DNA of 64,000 nt from Costus lasius (GCA_027563935.2 CM050453.2:64092018-64156017); one strand, 5' to 3'; shown: positions 21,223-33,236, counted from the first letter of the stretch. Notes: generated by a model from the letters alone, not told the origin. Translations and numbers: made by a program.

Positions 21223-21234
21223 GCTCTGATACCA
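21223..21234 (-). other. Primer binding site, initiator tRNA-Met (element 2)
   Basis: The minus strand reads TGGTATCAGAGC, three bases inside the 5' LTR end at 21238. It is a perfect 12-base match to the initiator tRNA-Met complement. Confidence 0.93.
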
Positions 21235-21237
21235 ATT

Positions 21238-22919
21238 TGAAGGCACCCCTAAACCTAAGGGGGGCGAAACCCTAATAGGAGGCGCAACAAAAATTCTAGC
21301 GGAATCTAGGGTTTCTAAAAGATCACATAGCATGTAATATATTTAACTTTCAAAGTGAAACGATTCTCACCATTGCCATCACTTAGATGATGTCTTGGAA
21401 GGAAAGGCGCAAGAGAACCTTCTCCTTAGTTTCGCACACAAGGTGATCAATGCGCCTACTCCCTTGATGCTCCTTGTGCTAGCAAGGCTTCAAGGTTGTC
21501 TTGTCGAAATGGAAGGGAAAAGAGAGATCGCCTTGCTTAGTCGAATGGTCCCTCTTGTCGTCCACAATGCTCCACACGAGAATGCCTTTCGAACGAAAAA
21601 CCAAAAGGGCGACAAAGGCGTGAAGAGGCAAGTGAGATGCAACGTGAGATCATGGCCACGTTTGAGGACATGCTATCTAAAAATAGCCAAGTCCAAACGT
21701 TCATGCGACCATGTATTAACCCACTCGCAAATGCCTTATCAATTGAACCATGCGCTCAACCAATGAGCCGGTTCAAATCAATTTGGTTTAATAACCAAAT
21801 AAACCAAGCAATCAGTCCAGACCATAATAAACCCTAAGGCTCTTGATCTGACCGTCGATCTCTTAATGCTTCTGATCTGACCGATCTAGCATCTATTCTC
21901 TCGATCGAAGCTTACCGATCTCAAGCCCTAATCAATCAAACATGATCAGACCAGATCTCACTCACAATCAGAGATTAAATCCCTTTATACTGAACCCGAA
22001 CAATTCAGTCCATACGATCTGACTTAAGTAAGCCATATCATCAAATTGTGCGACCCTGAGGGTTTCCTTTAAATGTCGGTAACGATAACTCACATTATCA
22101 CGATCAGTGAGGGGTATCTAGCAACACATCACTGTCTCCCGATATAAAGGAAAGAGTCTTCCAAGACTATACCCAAATTACAGCACAAGTGTGAATCAAC
22201 TCACAATGCATGCATATTTCCTTTGCCACTGGATGTTCTTATTGGACAAGCGTGTCAAGCTTGTAGCTCCAATATGATGAGCATGATTAGATCAGATGAA
22301 CACTGTCACCTGGGTATGGCCATACTCTTTTCTCAATCATCTCATCCAGGGGGCCCCTTTAGAACATCACACTCCTTAAACAAGGAGACGGCAATCCTAT
22401 GTCTATCACTAGTGCCCTAACCTGATTCAAGTTCACCATCCAAGATAGTCTATAATCATTATGTTTCAAATGATATTGAACTACCTCAAAACAATGACAA
22501 TCATCATTTAGAAAACACAAGTGATCTCAAGTCAGAGGAAATGTGCCACTTGTCTCATTCAAGGAATATTCACATTGTGACAAACAATTGAACATCCTAG
22601 TAGGGTCTGTCCAGTACATCCAATGTACCCATGAGTCTACATCTTATTCCATGCTCGAAGCATCCTATAAGATTAGAACACATATTAGTCTTAATCATAT
22701 CAAGGCTGTCTCATGTTCACCAAGATATCTCGACTAAGGACTTAACTGCATGTCAGCCCAGCTGAGCAGCATTGAGACATTATTCAGAAGAACATATATT
22801 GCAGCAGACAATGTAGCTAACTGAATAATAACCATGCCTTTATAAACATAAACGTTTATTACACGATACTGTTACAATCCCAAGGCCTCAAACATTAGGC
22901 TTAAGGGCATACCCCAACA
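21238..22919 (-). repeat. Element 2 5' LTR (1682 bp)
   Basis: Starts TGAAGGC and ends CCCCAACA on the plus strand, followed at once by the right target copy CTGAC. It is nearly identical to 13831-15511. It contains the GTATGGCCATAC palindrome and the bulged hairpin seen in other family A LTRs. Confidence 0.95.
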
Positions 22920-22924
22920 CTGAC

Positions 22925-23833
22925 ATGCTGTAAAGTCCTTAGTCGAGATATCTTGGTGAACATGAGACAGCCTTGATATGGTTAAGACTAATATGTGTTC
23001 TAATCTTATAGGATGCTTCGAGCATGGAATAAGATATAGACTCATAGGTACATTGGATGTACTGGATAGACCCTACTAGGATATTCAATTGCTTGTCACA
23101 ATGTGAATATTCCTTGATTGTATCAAGTGGCACATTTCCTCTGACTTGAGATCACTTGTGTTTTCTAAATGATGATTGTCATTGTTTTGAGGTAGTTCAA
23201 TATCATTTGAAACATAATGATTATAGACTATCTTGGATGATGAGCTTGAGTCAGGTTAGGGCACTAGTGATAGATATAGGATTGCCGTCTCCTTAATTGG
23301 AGTGTGATGTTCTAAAGGGGCCCCCCTGGATGAGGTGATTGAGAAAGTGTATGGCCATACCCAGGTGACTGTGTTCACCTGATCTAATCATGCTCATCAT
23401 ATTGGAGTTACAGGCTTGACACGCTTGTCCAATAAGAACATCCAGTGGCAAAGGAATTATGTATGCCTAGTGAGTTGATTCACACTTGTGCTGTGGTTTG
23501 GGTGTAGTCTTGGAAGACTCTTTTCTTTATATCGGGAGACAGTGATGTGTTGCTAGATACCCCTCACTGATCGTGATAACGTGAGTTATCGTTACCGACA
23601 TTTAAAGGAAACCCTCAGGGTCGCACAATTTGATGATATGGCTTACTTAAGTCAGATCGTGTGGACTGAATTGTTTGGGTTCAGTTTAAAGGGAATTAAT
23701 CTCTGATTGTAAGTGAGATCTGGTCTGATCATGTTTGATTGATTAGGGCTCTAGATCGGTAAGCTTCGATCGAGAGAATGGATGCTAGATCGGTGAGATC
23801 AGGAGCATCAAAGAGATGAACGGTCAGATCTGG
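22925..23833 (+). repeat. Element 1 3' LTR, continuation
   Basis: Continues the LTR interrupted at 13830 and matches 6442-7352 with very few changes. It ends inside the LTR at GATCTGG, missing about 590 bases including the terminus, and joins an LTR fragment in the opposite orientation. Confidence 0.9.
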
Positions 23834-25025
23834 CGCAAACTCCTCTCAATTTGAACCACACGCTCACTCAATGAGCTGGTTCAATTTGGTCTGGTTCATA
23901 GACCAATCGACCCAAGCCATTAGTCCAGATCACATTAAACCCTAAGGCTCTTGATCTGACCATCGATCTCTTGATGCTGCTGATCTCACTGATCTAGCAT
24001 CCAATCTCTCGATCAAAGCTTACCGATCTCAAGCCCTAATCAATCAAACATGATCAGACCAGATCTCACTTACAATCAGAGATTAAATCCCTTTAAACTG
24101 AATCTGAATAATTCAGTCCACACGATCTGACTTAAGTAAGCCATATCATCAAATTGTGCGACCCTGAGGGTTTCCTTTAAATGTCGGTAATGATAACTCA
24201 CGTTATCACGATCAGTGAGGGGTATCTATCAACACATCACTGTCTCCCGATATAAAGAAAAGAGTCTTCCAAGACTACACCCAAACCACAGCACAAGTGT
24301 GAATCCAACTCACAAGGCATGCATCTTTCCTTTGCCACTGGATGTTCTTATTGGACAAGTGTGTCAAGCTTGTAGCTCCAATATGATGAGCATGATTAGA
24401 TCAGATGAACATAGTCACCTGGGTATGGCCATACACTTTCTCATCATCTCATCCAGGGGGCCCCTTTAGAACATCACACTCCTTAAACAAGGAGACGGCA
24501 ATCCTTTGTCTATCACTAGTGCCCTAACTTGACTCAAGCTCACCATCCAAGATAGTCTATAATCATTATGTTTCAAATGATATTGAACTATCTCAAAACA
24601 ATGACAATGATCATTTAGAAACACAAGTGATCTCAAGTCAGAGGAAATGTGCCACTTGTCGCATTCAAGGATTATTCACATTGTGACAAGCAATTGAATA
24701 TCCTTGTAGGGTCTGTCCAGTACATCCAATGTACCCATGAGTCTACATCTTATTCCATGCTCGAAGCATCCTATAAGATTAGAACACATATTAGTCTCAA
24801 TCATATCAAGGCTGTCTCATGTTCACCAAGATATCTCGACTAAGGACTTTATAGCATGTTAGCCCAGCTAAACAGCTTTGAGACATTATTCAGAAGTACA
24901 ATTATTGCAGCAGACAATGTAACAAACTGAATAACAACCATGCCTTTATAAACATAAGAGTTTATTACATGATACTGATACAATCCCAAGGCCTCAAACA
25001 TTAGCCTTAAGGGCATACCCCAACA
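23834..25025 (-). repeat. Inverted family A LTR fragment
   Basis: An LTR in minus orientation that ends correctly at CCCCAACA (25025) but lacks its outer roughly 470 bases, starting at CGCAAACTCC. With 22925-23833 it forms a head-to-head inverted repeat about 0.9 kb per arm. No coding region of its own remains. The base run after 25025 (CTTAT) does not match ATTTT at 6270-6274. Confidence 0.88.
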
Positions 25026-25048
25026 CTTATCTAACATTCTACTTGTTT

Positions 25049-27620
25049 ATGCGCAGAAATCTTAGGTCAGGACCATTAGTTCCTTTTGATCCTGAAATTA
25101 ATAAAACTCTTAGATTGCGCATGAAATTGAGGTTTGCAGAAGGGAGAGAAGAAGAATCCATCATGGCGGAAAGAAGAACACTTAGAGACTATGCAGCCCC
25201 GAATAAATAGGAAATTCATTCCAGTATTACTAGGCCTGCAATTGATGCAAACAATTTTGAAATTATACCATCTTTCCTGTTAATGATCCAATAGAATCAG
25301 TTTGGAGAATCTCCTCTGGAAGATCCTAACCAACACTTATCTCTTTGCATTGAATTTTGTGATACCATAAAAATTAATGGTGTATCTGATGATGCTCTTA
25401 TACTAAGAATGTTTCCTTTTTCTCTCAGGGACCGAGCAAAAGCCTGACTACACTCACATCTGACTAGGACATTCACTACTTGGGAGCAATTGTCAAAGGC
25501 TTTTTTTGCTGAAATACTTTCCACCCAGTAAGATGATCTAGTTGAGGAATCAAATCACAAGCTTTGCGCAGAGGGATAGCGAATCACTTAGTGAAGAATG
25601 GGAGCGCTTTAATGAGTTACAACGGAAGTGCCCTCACCATGGATTAGAAATTTGGGTTTTAATTCAAACTTTATATAATGGTTTGCTTTACAACACTCGC
25701 TTAACTGTTGATGCTGCTACAAGGGGAGCACTGATGAAGAAGATTGTTGAAGATGCCTATGCATTGATTGAAGAGATAGCGCTAAATCACAACCAATGGA
25801 CTACTGAGAGAGGGGTGCTGTATCGTCCTCCTTATCATAAGAATGATGGTAATGGTTGGCGTTCTCTAGCATAAAAGGTAGGTTCTTTGTGTAATCATTT
25901 TGATTCTTTTCATATGCAAACTGCTATTGTTTCTTCTGTTACTTGTGATGTATGTGGAAATCATGGGCACTATGCTGAAGAGTGTAAGGTTATTGGTGAT
26001 AAGGGTAGTGAGCAAGCCAATGCAGTAGGGGGGTACAATCAAGGTAGAAGTAATGACCCTTACTCTAATACCTACAGCCATGGTTGGAGAAACCACCCTA
26101 ACTTGTCCTGGAGAAGTAACAATCATGCTAGTGGACAGAATGAAAATATAGGGTATCAGCAGAGTCAACAAAATCAGAGTCAACCCCAAAAATCTAGTTT
26201 AGAGGACATGTTTGAGAGATTCATGGGTGCCCAGATGAAACAAAATGAAGAGTTCAAAGAGGGTCTTAAAGAAATTAACTCTAGGTTAGATGGTGTTGTT
26301 GCTCACAATAAGATTTTAGAGACACAGATAGCACAACAAGCAAGCATTTCTTACAGACCCCTAGGAAAATTACCTGCTAAACCTTAACCAAACCCTAGGG
26401 AGTATTGTGATGCTATCATGACCAGGAGTGGAAGGCAATTAGATGAACCTAAAGGGAAATATGAAAATAATGAAAAAAAAGCCTAATATTGACCTTGATA
26501 ATGAATTAGACTTGGAAAAATCTTCTGAGTATGAGCAGTCCCAAACTAGCTTGTCACCTCACTAGGGTGATAAACCAAAAGGTGATGAACCATGTTAGAA
26601 TGATATTTCTAAACCTAATTCTCCTTCACCTTATAGGCCACCTATACCCTTTCTCCAGAGGATTGTGCAAGCTAAGTTGGATAGGCAGTTTGGGAAATTT
26701 TTGAAAGTGTTGAAAAAGTTATATATTAATATTCCATTTACTAATGTCTTATCTCAAATGCCTACATATGCAAAATTTTTAAAAGTAATTTTATCCAGCA
26801 AAAGAAAAATAGAGGACTATGGTACTGTGGCACTAACTGAATAATGCAGTGCTCTTATTCAAAACAAGTTGCCACCAAAATTAAAGGATCCAGGTAGTTT
26901 CTCTATCCCTTGTTTAATTGGGAGTGTTGCTTTCGATCGAGCCTTATGTGATTTGGGAGCTAGTGTGAGTCTGATGCCCTTATCTGTGTGCAGGAAACTG
27001 GATATGGGACCTCCTAAGCCGACTTCAATATCTTTGCAGCTCGCCGATCGCTCAGTGACGTATCCTGTAGGTATTCTTGAGGATGTTCCTATCCAAGTCG
27101 GTAAGTATTTTGTACCTATTGATTTTGTGGTTCTTGAGATGGATGAAATTCCAAAAATCCTATTATTCTTGGTAGACCGTTTTTAGCCACAGTTGGTGCA
27201 GTCATCGATGTTAGAAAAGGAAAACTCACTTTTGACATTTGTGATAAAACAATTGAATTTGATTTAACTGATTCCTTGCAAAAAGCATCACACTCAGGAT
27301 TATGTTGTAGCATTGATATAATTGATGATTATGTTAGTGATGGGCATAATTTATTTAATAATTTGTCTGATTTTGAAACTGACATATCACCTAAGTGTGT
27401 GAATAAAGAATTTTGGGAGAAAGCAGCAAAGAAGAAGAACAGACGAAGTAGAAAAAGAAGATCAAAATTGCATGAGAAAGGAAAAAGGTTCTTGAGTAAA
27501 ATTGGACACCGTTTCATGAATGAGCCTTATGTTCCTAGAAGCCATGAACAAAACATTGAGAGATCAACATGGCAACTAAAGAAATCACGATCAAATCTGA
27601 GTGCAGAACGGTCAGGCTAA
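25049..27620 (+). pseudogene. Athila gag-protease, broken by stops and frameshifts
   Basis: Starts MRRNLRSGPLVPFDPEIN. Stops appear after DYAAPNK and MIQ, and one extra T near 25505 shifts the frame relative to the copy at 48378. The capsid region (MRNQITSFAQRDSESL, CPHHGL) reads on to a stop at 25872-25874. The frame then resumes through a CCHC knuckle (CDVCGNHGHYAEEC) to 26387 and the 'NPREYCDAIMTRSGR' linker. The protease is readable at 26869-27183 (CDLGASVSLMP, LADRSVTYPVG) and shifts frame at 27180. It ends with a basic tail (KKKNRRSRKRRSK) at 27620. The order matches known Athila elements up to the protease. Confidence 0.85.
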
Positions 27621-27903
27621 TGACCATTAAATTAGCGCTTCTTGGGAGGCCACCCAAGCACTTTTTCCTTTATTTTTTTGTTTGTTTTTGCCTCAATTTG
27701 TTTTGTTTAGGGTTAATTTTTATTTTTCCCATTTTTAGATACATTTTTTAGTTATTTTTGTGATTTTTTACAAATTACGGCACTACCGTAATTGTTATTA
27801 CGGTGCCGTAATTCATGTTGATTCTTTACGAAAAAATTACATGGATTACGGCACTACCGTGGAAAATTTCACGGTACCGTAATTTCTGTCAGTTTTCATA
27901 CTT
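27621..27903 (+). repeat. Athila post-ORF region with palindromic TTACGG motifs
   Basis: A T-rich untranslated stretch after the gag-protease stop. Two motif pairs occur at about 27774-27815 and 27845-27885: TTACGGCACTACCGTAA followed by ACGGTGCCGTAA or ACGGTACCGTAA. Each arm is itself an inverted repeat (TTACGG/CCGTAA). The same pairs occur in the Athila LTRs and at 51880-52140. The region is cut at 27904 by element C. Confidence 0.7.
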
Positions 27904-29220
27904 TGATGCAACCCAACGCTTCGCCATAAAAGGGAAGTCATAACGGTTGTCATTGGGTATGTCATAAGTCGTATGAGAGATTCAATGTGCCAATAAAGGA
28001 TTTGCCCCTTCCTTACGGGGAAGATTGATTGACCATGGTGCCCCTATATGGATGACTGAAAGTGTATGGCCATACCGAGGTGAGAACTTGATTTAGTCAT
28101 GTCATATTATTGGGATTAATAAGTGTGACACACTTGCCCAATCTAAACATCAGTTGGCAAAAGGACAAAGCTGCACTTGTACTTTGTCACTGTTTTAGGG
28201 GATGTCAATGATGACACCATTCTGATGACTTGGGTAGCAATGATGTACTGTAAGGTGCCACTCATTGTTTGTGATGATTTAGTCATCACTGCCAACATCT
28301 GAAGAACCTACAGGGTCTCACACCTTGACACTCGAGTTCTCATACTGATCGTTTAGCCTCTGATCAAATCATTGTGTGATTCGGATCTTTTTGGGGAACT
28401 GATGCTTTGAGACTTTTATAGAGGAGATGATATTTTATTTTAGTTCATTGTTGACCACTAGTTGACTCAAGTAGACCATGTTTGACCTCTGTTGACCTGT
28501 GTTGTTAAAATCAGTCAAACAAGGGTCTAGGGGCAAGTTTGGGTTTGGCACTTTAGTCACATGAATGAAATAAAATTTTTAATTGTCATGAGAAATTTTC
28601 TCTTGGCTAATTAATAAGCTTGGGCGCAACTTACAATTAATTGTGTCTTCGGGGATTCGAACCCATGACAGTTAATTGTAAATAGGCACCTATGCTCATT
28701 ATCCCACGTGGGAAACATCTCCAGTGTGCGTCTGGCTCTACTATTATAAACAGAGAGACCCACCTGGGAGATGTTTTGTACCAGACTCTTATCTTGTCTC
28801 TAGTTGTCGCCTCCCCTCTGCTCCTTAGCGTGAGGGTCTAGGAGGTGACAGCAAATAAATGTTTTTCGGCATCAAAGGTTGGGACAAGTGGCAGTGCTAC
28901 CCACTCCTTGTCGCCAACACCCCTTCTTCTCCTTGGCGTTGGCGCAAGTTGAGAAGGCTAGAGGCGTGGACTCATCTTCCGGGGCTAGCACCCAGCGCGG
29001 AGATTGGAGATGACTCAATGAGTCCGTGTGTGCGCGATTGCAGAGGACGGGCCCTTGCGCGTCTTCATCATTGGCCGCTCCTAAAAGTTGCTTGATAAGG
29101 TACTGCCCTCTTCACATCCTTTGTATTCTTCGTAAGACAGTCCTTATTGTTGAATTAGGAATCTCGTTTCGGGCTCGCTTCTGCTGTTTTCGTTTTCATT
29201 TAGCCCAGGGATTCCCAATA
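27904..29220 (+). repeat. Family C 5' LTR, truncated
   Basis: Matches the 3' LTR from about 36380 on; the first 410 bases are absent. It ends CCCAATA where the 3' LTR ends CCCAACA. It has the shared LTR modules (GTATGGCCATAC near 28069, bulged hairpin 28109-28142, hairpin 28271-28289) and a TATAAA box at 28745-28750 followed by AGAGAGACC, the best core-promoter candidate here. A tRNA B-box-like run (GGTTCGAATCC on the minus strand) lies near 28655-28666. Confidence 0.8.
28745..28750 (+). promoter_or_regulatory. TATA box candidate, family C LTR
   Basis: TATAAA, repeated as TATAAATA at 37122-37129 in the 3' LTR, at the same distance from the LTR end. Its position in the LTR suits the U3/R border. 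The start site is not mapped. Confidence 0.5.
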
Positions 29221-29221
29221 G

Positions 29222-29233
29222 TGGTATCAAAGC
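29222..29233 (+). other. Primer binding site, decayed (element C)
   Basis: TGGTATCAAAGC, one mismatch from the initiator tRNA-Met complement, one base after the LTR end. Confidence 0.75.
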
Positions 29234-31530
29234 CAACTTACGAGATACATCGGTGTATGGGTTTTTTCTAGCATGCGCATGTCATAGAAATTTTTTAAAA
29301 ATCATTATACCATGTTTTATGTGTAGAAAAATTGTAGGTTTGTTATTTCTCGCTCTTATGAAATTCATGTTTTTCATTTTCTACACATGGGGATAGACCC
29401 TATGTGTGAGAATTTATTTCTCCTCATATTCATGGATAGACCCATGATGTGAGACTTGTATCTAGATTTTGGGGCATGGACTGGGTGATTGCCCTAATCC
29501 GTGCAAGTTAGGGATTGCAAGTGGCATCAATAATCGGGGTATATATGGACACTTGTAGACTCCTGAGAGAAAACAAAAGATCTGAATTTTTGATAAGATC
29601 GCGGAGATTTAACGAAGATGTTTTCTAATGAGAAACTAAAATCTGGTTCTGTAGTTTTTCATTGCATATAGAAGAGCATGTCATAAGTGTTTTTCCTTAT
29701 GCATTTGATATGATCAAAGTCAAGCTCTATTGCCATGCCTGTGATATATCAATGTGAGGCCTGCGTACCACTTTCAATTCTGTGTTTTCAATTATACATT
29801 GTAAATCAAATCGAAGGCTTTGGTGACATTTTGTGGTGTTTTCCTCTCTCTCCCCCTTGCGCTTCTCTCAAGGTGGCGCAACTCTCACCTAGCCGAACCC
29901 TAGTGTGGCTTCTAGGGTTAAACCTAGGGGTGCATCTAAGGGGGTGGCGGCTAGGGTTAGGGTTGGCGCACCTCACCTCCTAAGGTGGCGCATCCCTTAT
30001 TTGACCTACCTTGAGTGGCTTCTAGGGTTACCTAGTTGGTTCACATAAGGGATGATGGATGGATAAGGAGATGGTGCAACCTAGTCAAGTAAGGGGGCTG
30101 ACCTTCATCCTCAACTGAACCCTCATGGCTTCTAGGTCTCCTAGTGGCGCATGCATGGGTTCAAGGGCTGATGATGAAGGAAAAGCAACCTAAGGGGGCT
30201 GATCTTATTCCTTAACTGAACCATGGCGCATCATAGTTTTCCTAGTTTGCGCATATTGGGTTCATGGGCTGAGGAAGACTATTGGCGCTCCAAGCTTGCA
30301 GAGGGGCTAATCTTCTATCATTAGCCAAGAACTTGAAGGTCTTTTGGATGCTTCTTAAGTTCATGGGCTGATGAAGGAAGATTGAGCACCAAGGATAAGG
30401 GGGCGCACCTCTAGGTGGCGCACCTTGTAAGGGATGATTCGTATCAAGCATTGAGGTGAGATACCCAGCATAGAGATGGCACATGGATGTTTGGCCGAAC
30501 CTTAGGAGGAGCCTAGGGTTTGCGGGCTATCTTCCAGGAAGAGATATGAATTTGCTGAATCCTAGGAGGAGCATAGGATTTGCGAGCTAGCTCACGGAGA
30601 AGACTCGGGCTGGCCGAACCTAAAGGGGATATAGGGTTTTCCTGGATGGTGCCTTTAGGGTTTGCGAGCTAACCCATGGAGCGGAAGACCTAGGTGGCGC
30701 ATCGTGGGGCCTTGGAGCATAGCCCTTAGGGCACTCAGGGATGAGCTAAGGACTTGTTGGCATGGGCCCATGGCTCATAGCCCTTGGTAGTGCTAGGTGG
30801 CTAGGACTAGGTTTAGGGGCTTGTTACACATGTTTTGGGCTTTGATCACATCATATTTACTGTTTCTGTTCTAGCATGCCTTTACTGCTTTATTTTATTC
30901 CACCATAGGATTGCATGCCTGTATTGGTAGAATAAGATAAAAAGCCGTGGTGGCGAGACCACAAAAATCCTCGATAAATTATATCAAATTGTTGATCGAT
31001 GGTGTTGTGCACTGTTTCCCACCCTCGTGGGACACACCCATCTTTCTTCAGGAGGCGTGTGGCGATAATAATTTCCCCTGTCCGGTTAAAACTCTGGACG
31101 TGCCTTTCGCAAGGAAATTGTTGGCCCTAGGTATAACGGTCAGGTCGGACTTGACTAAGATTTTTCATATGTGGTGGTTCACATGATGAAATTTCTAGAG
31201 GCAGCCTCAAGAGGTTAGGATTTTGTGCTGTATCCAGCCCTCACTGGACACAAAGTGCCTGAACGGTCTTGAGAAGGGGAATTGCCGAGTAGCAATTGGC
31301 CGGCGAGCCTACCTCAGGAAGCATGCGTCACCTTGTGCAGTACATCCCACCCTCGTTGGACGCAAGGCCGGTACGAAATGACGATCCCATCTCACTAAGG
31401 AAGTCGGGTGACTACTCGATCGATTTTTTAGGATTATCGATTCGAATAAAATAGTGAGAAATAGTCATTTATAAAAGGCCAGAATAAATGATTGAAATGT
31501 GATACTGATCTGCTCTTGTTTGTATTGTAG
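29234..31530 (+). other. Element C leader with degenerate tandem blocks
   Basis: A 2.3-kb non-coding leader. At about 29870-30400 it has a degenerate tandem array around 'ggggctgat...ctgaacc...tggc...ctag...gcgcat', period near 100. At about 30493-30690 it has a second array of about 60 bases around 'ccgaacc...taggagga...tagggtttgcgagct'. The last 600 bases carry three bulged stem-loops and the TCTCACTA/TAGTGAGA stem, homologous to family A leaders. Confidence 0.65.
31006..31367 (+). other. Triple bulged stem-loops H1-H3 in element C leader
   Basis: H1 (31006-31036): outer TGTG/CACA, 7-base 5' bulge, inner TCCCAC/GTGGGA, loop CCTC. H2 (31222-31254): outer TTTGTG/CACAAA, bulge CTGTA, inner TCCAG/CTGGA, loop CCCTCA. 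H3 (31331-31367): outer CCTTGTG/CGCAAGG, 7-base bulge, inner TCCCAC/GTTGGA with one mismatch, loop CCTC. Order, GTG/CAC junction and bulge sizes match family A, while arms and loops differ. Confidence 0.7.
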
Positions 31531-32310
31531 ATGGCTTCTACAAGCAATAACAACAGTGGACTGTCATTCTGTTCCTTCCTTGAGAGGGAGAAGTTAACTG
31601 GAGTTAACTTCATGGACTGGTACCGGCACTTGAGGATAATCCTCAAGTAAGAGAGGAAGCTGTATGTCTTAGAGCAAGTGCTTCCTCCTCAACCGTCATG
31701 CTCAGCCCTCACGACTGAACGGGAAGCTTTTCGCAAGCATCAGGATGACGCCTTGGATGTTGGCTGCCTTATGTTAGCCACAATGTTGTCCGAGTTGCAG
31801 ATGCAGTATGAGGATCAAAATGCATTTCAAATCATTACGCATCTAAAGCAACTGTTCGAGTCGCAGGCTAGAACAGAAAGGTTTGAAACATCCAAGGCTG
31901 CTTTTCAGTGCAAGATGCCTAAAGGTGCTCCAGTGGGACCACATGTACTCAAGTTGCTTCGGTACTTGTCACATCTCACTAGACTAGGACACTCAATGGA
32001 TCAGGATGTGGCTACGGACCTTATCCTGCAGTCGCTGCCTCCGAGTTATAGCTCTTTTATCATTAACTTCAATATGAACAAAATAGCTTGTACTCACGAG
32101 GAGCTACTAAAACTGCTGGAAGCGACCGAGAAGGAAATGGTCAGGTCCAAACCCAAGTCTGTTCTTATAGTCTCCAAGGACAGTAAGAAGCGAAAAAGGG
32201 GTAAGGGCAAGTCCAAGGCCAAGGCACTGAAGAAAGGTAGGGTGAGGGAGAACAAGTTCTTCAACTGTGGCCAGGAGGGCCATTGGCGCAAAGACTGCAT
32301 GCATCCTTAG
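31531..32310 (+). pseudogene. Element C copia gag, one nonsense codon
   Basis: Starts MASTSNNNSGLSFCSFLEREKL, with a TAA after RHLRIILK near 31648, then open to 32310. It is clearly related to family A gag (shared LTRLGHSM-like, LQSLPPSYSSFIINFNMNK and TEKEMVRSKP-like blocks) but diverged. The zinc knuckle reads FFNCGQEGHWRKDC: the first cysteine is replaced by phenylalanine, so it could not bind zinc normally. The frame ends right after the knuckle. Confidence 0.85.
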
Positions 32311-33236
32311 AAAGATATGAAGAGAAGTAACCCTTCGTCTTCAGGCTCAGGTAATTTTATTACCAAATCTTATATTGTCTATTTCCGTACATGGGTATTT
32401 TATGCCGCATGGTGAGACTGATATTTGCAAAAATATGCAGGAGCTCTAGAGAAATAGGACATGGATGACAGTAAGAAAATCTTGCTGGAGCATTGATGCT
32501 GCCGAGCTATTTTTCATTTGTCATTGATAGGATTGTTTTATTTTTGCAAACATGTAATTGACATTGTATCGATTCCTTTGGAGTAGAGTTTTTGGAATAA
32601 AAGGAATTTGACATTCTTTTCATTTGCAAATCTCTTGTCATTACATTGTGCAAAATAATGAGGTAATAAAACAACTTGAATTTAATATGTGGTTCAAATT
32701 GAATACCAATCTTTTGACTTAGATATTTTATCATAAACAAGTGATGCATCCACTAACTTCATGCACATGAATTCTTGGATTCGAACTCCTTCTAGGAGAT
32801 TGACTATCTTAACCTCTTTCGAGATGTGATAGATGGGCAAAGACTTGTTTGCTGATAAATGTTTTTCACCAAGTGAGGTGAAGTGGAAAGGTCAAATATA
32901 GGAATTCGTGAAATTACCAAAATATTTGTGGAACCAGCTTATCAAAATTCATAAGTGATCTTCAATCCAGGTTGGATGAAGAGTACTTGAGCCATAGGTG
33001 ACTATCATATTGAGTATGAGGTATGCTCATAGCTCATAACTCCTAAAGAACACCTTGGAAGGTGGTTTTAGTGGGAGGAATTGATAGTCAACCATATCTC
33101 TGCTGAAGTTATGCTGATAGTTTCTTCGACACTGAACTATTTCATCTTAAATGTATCTCCAGGTAAGGAGATGACATGACTAATTATTAGGATCTATAGA
33201 TGTGAAACTTTAGGGGTCATGCATCTGAATCTAGTT
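32311..33236 (+). pseudogene. Element C decayed pol, first half
   Basis: Only fragments read as protein. The segment after gag (SSSGSGNFITKS, RTWVF, then ICKNMQEL in a shifted frame) corresponds to the family A protease region, without its active-site motif. The rest has frequent stops, and integrase is not recognisable. It is interrupted at 33237 by a solo LTR. Confidence 0.6.

Larger units (their letters stand above)
13831..22919 (-). mobile_element. Copia family A element 2, complete and intact
   Basis: A complete 9089-bp minus-strand element flanked by the direct repeat CTGAC (13826-13830 and 22920-22924), nested in the 3' LTR of element 1. Parts: 5' LTR 21238-22919, PBS 21223-21234, leader 19414-21222, an uninterrupted polyprotein 15532-19413, PPT 15512-15520 and 3' LTR 13831-15511. 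By eye the two LTRs differ at about five bases and one 1-bp indel in about 1.68 kb, so the insertion is recent. This is the best candidate for a competent copy in the window. Confidence 0.95.
25026..27903 (+). mobile_element. Athila-type element A, gag-protease part without pol
   Basis: Gag, zinc knuckle and protease of an Athila-lineage Ty3/gypsy element. They are followed within 350 bases by a post-ORF motif (CTTGGGAGGCCACCCAAGC, 27641-27659) that in Athila relatives follows the pol or gag-pol stop. RT, RNase H and integrase are absent, so this is a deletion derivative or a non-autonomous form. Element C interrupts it at 27904 and its env-like part probably resumes at 40566. Confidence 0.8.

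Noticed and set aside
28655..28666. A tRNA gene on the minus strand at the GGTTCGAATCC box.
   Set aside because: No cloverleaf, acceptor stem or proper A box could be found around it.
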